Of a DNA stretch of 18,751 bases, positions 14,461 through 18,751 are shown in pieces. Location of the stretch: the NCBI GenBank assembly GCA_016844515.1, contig JAERMP010000060.1, positions 1-18,751 on the forward strand, written 5' to 3'. A program made the position numbers and the translations under genes. Below the pieces are notes generated by a model. The model did no database searches. It saw nothing but the letters and a program-made list of their open reading frames with translations, and was not told the DNA's origin. How positions within the stretch are numbered: the stretch's first letter is position 1; every line of letters starts with the position of its first letter. The DNA comes from Thermoleophilia bacterium (GTDB lineage: Bacteria > Actinomycetota > Thermoleophilia > Gaiellales > Gaiellaceae).

Positions 14461-15659
14461 AGAACGTACGAAAGGCAGTGCTCGCGCTGGCGGCCGTTGC
14501 GGTCGTATCCGTCGCCGTCGTCAGCGGCGGGACGGCTGCGCCGGAGCAGGCCTCGACGGTCACCATCGGCTGGGCGTACGACGGCATCGGGAACATGGCG
14601 CCGTTCGACGGACCGGCGCTGGCGACCGCCAAGACACGCATCGCACAGGTCAACAAGTCGAGCAAGATCAAATTGAAGCTCATCACGTGCAATACACAGG
14701 GCAACAAGCCCGCGATCGCGAAGTCCTGCGCGGCGAAGCTGCTCGGCCAGGGTGCTGACGTGGTCATGACGACCTGCGATGTCGATCTCGCCGCACCCGT
14801 GGTTCAGGAGTCCATCAACGCCGGAAAGCTGACGGTCGCTGCGTGCATCGGCACGGACCAAATGGGCCCAAAGCGCTTCGGCGCCAAGGGGCGACTTGCA
14901 TTCTCGTACGGAAACGTCGCCCAGGACGAGGGCTCCGCCATGGCTGAGTTCGCATGGAAGCGCGGTTGGCGCAACGCATCGCTCGCAACGGACACGGTTA
15001 TCGTGTACTTCCGGAACGTCGTCCAGGCTTTCGAGGCGCGCTGGAAGCAGCTCGGCGGGAAGATCGTCACGAAGGAGACGTATCAATCTGCCGGCGGCAC
15101 TCCTGCGTCGTGGCAAGCGGTCGTCACGCGCTTGAATGCGAAGCAGGCGGACGTCATCGTGACGTCGACAGCAGCCGCGTTCGGTGCGCAGGTGCCGATC
15201 CTGAACGGTCTTCGGACGCTCGGGAACAACACGCCGATGCTCAACTCGTGGGCTGGAGACGGCAACTACTGGTACACGCCGGATCCGAAGGTGACGAACT
15301 ACTTCTACGTCACATTCGCCTCGGCGTTCGGTGACGACCCGGTCGCGGCCGTCAACGCGGTAGCGAAGCGAAACAAGGCTGCGATCGCGAAGGCCGGGAG
15401 CACGGGGGGATTCATCACCGGCCCGGCAGCGATAGATGGGATCCTCGCCGCCCTCAAGCGGACGGGCGGGAACACGAACGGGGCTGCGCTCGCGGCACAG
15501 ATGGAGAAGTTCAGGAACGTGCCTACGCTCTCCGGGCTCGTGAGCTTCTCGAAGACACTGCACACGGTGTACGGCCGTCAGTACCGCGTGATCCGCGTGG
15601 AGAACAACGTCCCGAAGGTGATCGGGACCGTCAAGGCGAAGGTCGTCCCGAAGATTTAG
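14457..15659 (+). CDS. ABC transporter substrate-binding protein (LivJ/K-like)
   Basis: A 400-residue exported solute receptor of the type I periplasmic-binding fold (Peripla_BP_6 group). The N-terminus is a signal peptide: basic KNVRK, then a hydrophobic core LALAAVAVVSVAVV, with likely cleavage after about GGTAA. There is no lipobox Cys, unusual for a free-standing receptor in a Gram-positive cell, so retention on the cell surface is unexplained. The mature part starts STVTIGWAYDGIGNMAPFDGPAL and continues through CNTQGNKPAIAKSCAAKLL, CIGTDQMG and NAKQADVIVTSTAAAF. Downstream genes are the cognate Liv ATPases and permeases. The ligand is probably an amino acid, short carboxylate or aromatic acid, and cannot be fixed from the sequence. 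It is coupled to the reductase gene by an ATGA overlap. Confidence 0.87.
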   Translation: MKNVRKAVLALAAVAVVSVAVVSGGTAAPEQASTVTIGWAYDGIGNMAPFDGPALATAKTRIAQVNKSSKIKLKLITCNTQGNKPAIAKSCAAKLLGQGADVVMTTCDVDLAAPVVQESINAGKLTVAACIGTDQMGPKRFGAKGRLAFSYGNVAQDEGSAMAEFAWKRGWRNASLATDTVIVYFRNVVQAFEARWKQLGGKIVTKETYQSAGGTPASWQAVVTRLNAKQADVIVTSTAAAFGAQVPILNGLRTLGNNTPMLNSWAGDGNYWYTPDPKVTNYFYVTFASAFGDDPVAAVNAVAKRNKAAIAKAGSTGGFITGPAAIDGILAALKRTGGNTNGAALAAQMEKFRNVPTLSGLVSFSKTLHTVYGRQYRVIRVENNVPKVIGTVKAKVVPKI

Positions 15660-15665
15660 GCGACC

Positions 15666-16445
15666 TTGTCGGAGGCGGAAACGCATCCAGACGAGACCAG
15701 GCGGTCCGGAGCCTCGCTCCGGGCCGCCGCCGTCTCGCGTTCGTTCGACGGCATTCAGGCGTTGCGCGGGGTGACCCTCGAGCTTCACCGGCACGAGGTC
15801 GTCGGTCTGATCGGACCGAACGGAGCCGGCAAGTCCACGCTCGTGAACGTCCTCACTGGCTTCGACTTTCCCGAAGAGGGCTCGATCGAGCTCGAGGGAC
15901 GCGACATCACCCGCTGGAGGCCGCATCGGCGGGGACGGGCCGGCCTCTCGCGGACGTTCCAGCACAGCCGCTCGTTCCGCGGGCTCTCCGTTCGGGAGAA
16001 CGTCGAGGTAGCCGCGCTCGGCGTCGGAGCGAGCCCGCGGGAGGCCCGGAGGCGTGCGGGTGAGCTCCTCGATTCGCTGCGCCTCGAGCTCTATGCCGAA
16101 GGCCCCGCCGGGGCACTCCCGCACGGGGACGAGCGGCGCCTCGGAGTGGCGAGGGCACTTGCGACGGAGCCGCGCTTCGTCCTCATGGACGAGCCCGCCG
16201 CCGGCCTCCCCGAGGCCGAGGTGCCCGCATTCGCCGCGGTCGTGCGCTCGGTACGGGACGAGCACGACGCGGGCGTCCTTCTCATCGATCACAACATGGC
16301 GCTGATCATGGACGTCTGCGATCGCATCCAGGTGCTCGACCAGGGAATGACCCTGGCCGAGGGATCCCCGAGCGAGATTCGCGAGAACCTGGACGTGGCT
16401 GCGGCGTACCTGGGCGAGAGCGCCGTGCGCGAGGCCGGCCAATGA
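15666..16445 (+). CDS. livG: Branched-chain amino acid-type ABC transporter ATPase (LivG-like)
   Basis: A 259-residue cytoplasmic ATPase that would pair with the second ATPase to drive the LivH/LivM-like pore. Walker A is GPNGAGKST (residues 50-58), Walker B FVLMDEP (D175, E176) and the H-loop LLIDHNM. LivG-specific insert features such as FQHSRSFRGLSVRENVEVAAL and MDVCDRIQVLDQG are present. The ABC signature is odd: LPHGD (151-155) instead of LSYGQ or LSGGQ. The start is TTG 15666, six bases after the binding-protein stop, without a good Shine-Dalgarno. No better in-frame start exists before the domain, which leaves the start less certain. The stop overlaps the next ATG (ATGA at 16442-16445). 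Confidence 0.88.
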   Translation: MSEAETHPDETRRSGASLRAAAVSRSFDGIQALRGVTLELHRHEVVGLIGPNGAGKSTLVNVLTGFDFPEEGSIELEGRDITRWRPHRRGRAGLSRTFQHSRSFRGLSVRENVEVAALGVGASPREARRRAGELLDSLRLELYAEGPAGALPHGDERRLGVARALATEPRFVLMDEPAAGLPEAEVPAFAAVVRSVRDEHDAGVLLIDHNMALIMDVCDRIQVLDQGMTLAEGSPSEIRENLDVAAAYLGESAVREAGQ

Positions 16446-17155
16446 GCCCGGCGGTGCTGGAACTTTCGGACGTCGAGGTCGCCTACGGCGGCGTGGCAGC
16501 CGTCCGCGGCCTCTCGCTGACCGTTGCGCCGGGCGAGATCGTCGGATTGATCGGACCGAACGGCGCGGGCAAGTCGACGACGCTGCACGCGATCATGGGG
16601 CTCGTCCCGGCGCGCGGCGGCGAGATTCTCTTCGGCGGGCGCTCTCTCCGGGGAAGGGCTCCCGAAGCCATCGCCCGCAGCGGCATCGCGCTCGTCCCGG
16701 AAGGAAGACGCCTCTTCGGGGAGCTCACCGTGGAGGAAAACCTTCGCCTCGGCCTCGCAGGACGTTCAGAGTCCGCGGGAGCCGACGAAGACCTCGCAGC
16801 CGTCGCCGAGCTCTTCCCCATCGTCGACGAGTTCAAGCATCGGCACGCGGGTGCGCTCTCGGGTGGTCAGCAGCAGCAGCTCGCCATCGCGCGTGCGCTT
16901 GTCGCAAGGCCGTCGATCCTGCTCCTCGACGAGCCGTCGCTCGGGCTGGCGCCGACCGTGGTCGACCTCGTCTTCGCGACGCTCACGACCATCCGCGACC
17001 GCGGCCTTGGCGTGCTGCTCGTCGAGCAGCGTGCTCAGCGCACCGTCGCGCTCGCCGACCGGACGCACGTCCTCGCGAATGGCGAACTTCGCCTGACGAT
17101 GACTCCCGACGACGCTGCCGACACGGACCGGATGGTGGCGGCGTACCTCTCGTGA
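16442..17155 (+). CDS. livF: Branched-chain amino acid-type ABC transporter ATPase (LivF-like)
   Basis: A 237-residue ATPase with Walker A GPNGAGKST (38-46), the Q-loop region ALVPEGRRLFGELTVEENL typical of LivF, signature LSGGQ (139-143), Walker B LLLDEP (D163, E164) and VLLVEQ where the H-loop His is replaced by Gln, as is common in LivF. It is complete at the usual length. Both overlaps (ATGA upstream, GTGA downstream) show that it is translated with the rest of the importer. Confidence 0.9.
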   Translation: MSPAVLELSDVEVAYGGVAAVRGLSLTVAPGEIVGLIGPNGAGKSTTLHAIMGLVPARGGEILFGGRSLRGRAPEAIARSGIALVPEGRRLFGELTVEENLRLGLAGRSESAGADEDLAAVAELFPIVDEFKHRHAGALSGGQQQQLAIARALVARPSILLLDEPSLGLAPTVVDLVFATLTTIRDRGLGVLLVEQRAQRTVALADRTHVLANGELRLTMTPDDAADTDRMVAAYLS

Positions 17156-18087
17156 ACGAACTCCTCGCCAGCGGCCTCACGGATTTCGTGAGCGATGCTC
17201 TCGATCTGCAGGTCCAGGTCGACGCGATCGGTCTCGGCGCGGTCTTCGCCCTGATGGCGGTGGGGATCGGGCTCGTGTTCGGCGTCCTCCGCCTAGTGAA
17301 CTTCGCCTATGGGCAGCTGGTGATGGCGGGCGCGTTTGCGCTCGCCTTCGCCTCGGATCGCGACTGGCCCGTGGGCGTCGGTATTGCGCTCTGCTTCGCC
17401 GTCGTGCTCGCGCTCTCAATGGCAATGGAGCGAGTCGTCTTCCGGCCCCTGCGAACACAATCGGGCGCGACAATGTTGGTCGCGACGTTCGCCGTTGCGT
17501 TCCTCTTGCAGAGCATCGCGCTGCTGTGGTTCGGGCCGCTGGGGAAGACTGCGACGTCGCTGGTCGCGCTCAACCGCCCTGTGTCCGTCGGCGACGTCGA
17601 GATCCGCAAGATCACGATCGTCGCGATCGTCACCGCGGCCGTCTGTCTCGCGCTTCTCGTGCTCCTCTTGAATCGAACGTCGATCGGCCTGCACATGCGA
17701 GCCGCATCGATGGACTTCTCCACCGCGCGGCTCCTCGGGGTGCGGGCGAACATGGTGAGCGGCGTCGCGGTGCTGATCTCGGGCGCGCTGGCCGCCGCGG
17801 TCGCCGTCATGTTGACTGTTCAATACCCGACGGTGACGCCGACGTTCGCCTTGCAGGAGACGATCGTCGTCCTTGCCGGTGTCGTCGTCGGCGGGATGAC
17901 GCGCCTGCTCTCGGCCACCCTCGGCGGGTTCCTCATCGGGTACGTCTCGGGTCTTCTCGGCGGCGCGCTGCCGACCGCGCAGAGCCAGTACCTGCCGTCG
18001 TTCCTCTTTGGCCTCGTCATCCTGGTCCTGCTCGTGCGGCCCGACGGGCTCTTCACGCGCCATCGCGGGCTGGTGGAGCGCGTATGA
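17152..18087 (+). CDS. livH: Branched-chain amino acid-type ABC permease (LivH-like)
   Basis: A 311-residue integral membrane protein with about eight hydrophobic segments. Landmarks are AIGLGAVFALMAVGIGLVFGVLRLVNFAYGQ (split here only for naming) at residues ~24-55, MRAASMDFSTARLLGVR as the cytoplasmic coupling loop facing the ATPases, and VVLAGVVVGGMTRLLSATLGG near the C-terminus. It is one half of the membrane pore. The GTG start at 17152 overlaps the LivF-like stop, and its own stop overlaps ATG 18084. Confidence 0.9.
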   Translation: MNELLASGLTDFVSDALDLQVQVDAIGLGAVFALMAVGIGLVFGVLRLVNFAYGQLVMAGAFALAFASDRDWPVGVGIALCFAVVLALSMAMERVVFRPLRTQSGATMLVATFAVAFLLQSIALLWFGPLGKTATSLVALNRPVSVGDVEIRKITIVAIVTAAVCLALLVLLLNRTSIGLHMRAASMDFSTARLLGVRANMVSGVAVLISGALAAAVAVMLTVQYPTVTPTFALQETIVVLAGVVVGGMTRLLSATLGGFLIGYVSGLLGGALPTAQSQYLPSFLFGLVILVLLVRPDGLFTRHRGLVERV

Positions 18088-18751
18088 GAGGTCTGCGCCC
18101 TGCTCAGCAGTTGCTTGCCCCGGCGACGCTGGTCGTCGCGGCCGCCTTGTTCGGAGCGACGGTCTCGCGATCGACCGAGATCTACTTCATCAACGCGCTC
18201 ATCTCCGTCTCGATCGTCGTCGCTCTGTACACGTTCGTCGGCAACTCCGGCGTCGTGTCGTTCGGGCACATCAGCTTCTTCGCGGTCGGGGTCTGGGCTG
18301 CAGGCGTGCTCTCCGTTCCGGAACAGGAGAAGCCGGCGACGATGCCCTACCTGTTCGATTTCCTCAGCTCGACGACCGTGGGCAACGTCCCGTCGCTCGC
18401 AATCGCGGCTGCTGTGGGAGGAGCGTTCGCGCTCCTCGTGGGGCTGCCGCTCATGCGTCTCTCCGGACTCGCCGCGGGAATCGCCACGTTCGCCGTGCTC
18501 GGGATCACGAACAACATCCTCCGCTACTACGAGAAGATCGGACCGGGCCTGAACACGTTCTCGTCCGTGCCCGAGACGACCGATCTCGTCCAGGCGGCCG
18601 TCGGCGCCCTCCTGGTCATCGTGGCCGCGTTCGCGTACCAGCGGAGCCTCTTGGGGCGGCAGTTGCGAGCGACAAGGGAGGACCCGCCGGCCGCACGTGC
18701 GGTGGGTGTCTCGATCTACCGACAGCGGCTCGGCGCCTTTGCCCTGTCCGG
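18084..18751 (+). CDS. livM: Branched-chain amino acid-type ABC permease (LivM-like), 5' part
   Basis: An open frame from ATG 18084 to the window end, about 222 residues visible of an expected ~320. Hydrophobic segments alternate with the LivM landmarks SGVVSFGHISFFAVGVW, LMRLSGLAAGIATFAVLG and, near the cut, the coupling loop RATREDPPAARAVGVSIYR leading into LGAFALSG. It is the second half of the pore. The N-terminal ~15 residues are polar and the first membrane segment begins at about residue 11 (LAPATLVVAAALF). The gene is incomplete only because the window stops. Confidence 0.88.
   Translation, partial: MRGLRPAQQLLAPATLVVAAALFGATVSRSTEIYFINALISVSIVVALYTFVGNSGVVSFGHISFFAVGVWAAGVLSVPEQEKPATMPYLFDFLSSTTVGNVPSLAIAAAVGGAFALLVGLPLMRLSGLAAGIATFAVLGITNNILRYYEKIGPGLNTFSSVPETTDLVQAAVGALLVIVAAFAYQRSLLGRQLRATREDPPAARAVGVSIYRQRLGAFALS

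Noticed and set aside
14391..16442. 683-codon open frame on the minus strand opposite the reductase, binding protein and LivG-like genes
   Set aside because: It is rich in Arg, Asp, His and Val with no recognisable domain. It is the mirror of GC-biased codons in well-supported plus-strand genes.

Overview
The window is about 18.7 kb of GC-rich DNA with strong G/C third-position bias, very tight gene packing and many ATGA or GTGA stop/start overlaps. Together with the paralogous cyclase-ATPase proteins this suggests a high-GC actinobacterium. A Thermoleophilia-type lineage (Gaiellales or Solirubrobacterales) is my best guess, but nothing in the window proves the taxon.

Layout. (1) Positions 1-4359, plus strand: a tightly overlapping operon with the end of an SRPBCC-like protein, a fumarylacetoacetate-hydrolase-family enzyme, a metallo-beta-lactamase-fold hydrolase, an MFS exporter-like permease and an M24 (Xaa-Pro peptidase/creatinase-like) protein. 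(2) Positions 4393-11813, minus strand: three tandem paralogues, each about 2.5 kb. Each has an N-terminal class III nucleotide cyclase-like domain, a STAND/NB-ARC-type ATPase and a C-terminal helical-repeat region, and none shows a DNA-binding domain. The 5'-most copy (9346-11813) carries a one-base frameshift. The copy at 4393-6888 looks like a mosaic of the other two. (3) Positions 11867-18751, plus strand: a DRE-TIM acyltransferase (homocitrate/isopropylmalate synthase type) with a RidA-family protein, then a promoter carrying a perfect palindrome, then a ketopantoate-reductase-family enzyme translationally coupled to a complete branched-chain-amino-acid-type (Liv) ABC importer in the order J-G-F-H-M. 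The last gene is cut by the window end.

How it may work together (inference). The two plus-strand blocks look catabolic: an importer for a small carboxylate or amino-acid-like solute, a reductase, a RidA-type protein, a lactonase-like hydrolase, a FAH-type C-C hydrolase and an M24 hydrolase. The minus-strand array looks like a family of sensory or switch proteins. The most unusual material is this array (degenerate cyclase active sites, mosaicism, frameshift) and the promoter-operator at 13473-13501. No tRNA, rRNA, CRISPR array, integrase or insertion sequence was seen. Apart from the 33, 53 and 61 bp intergenic gaps described below, the window is essentially all coding.
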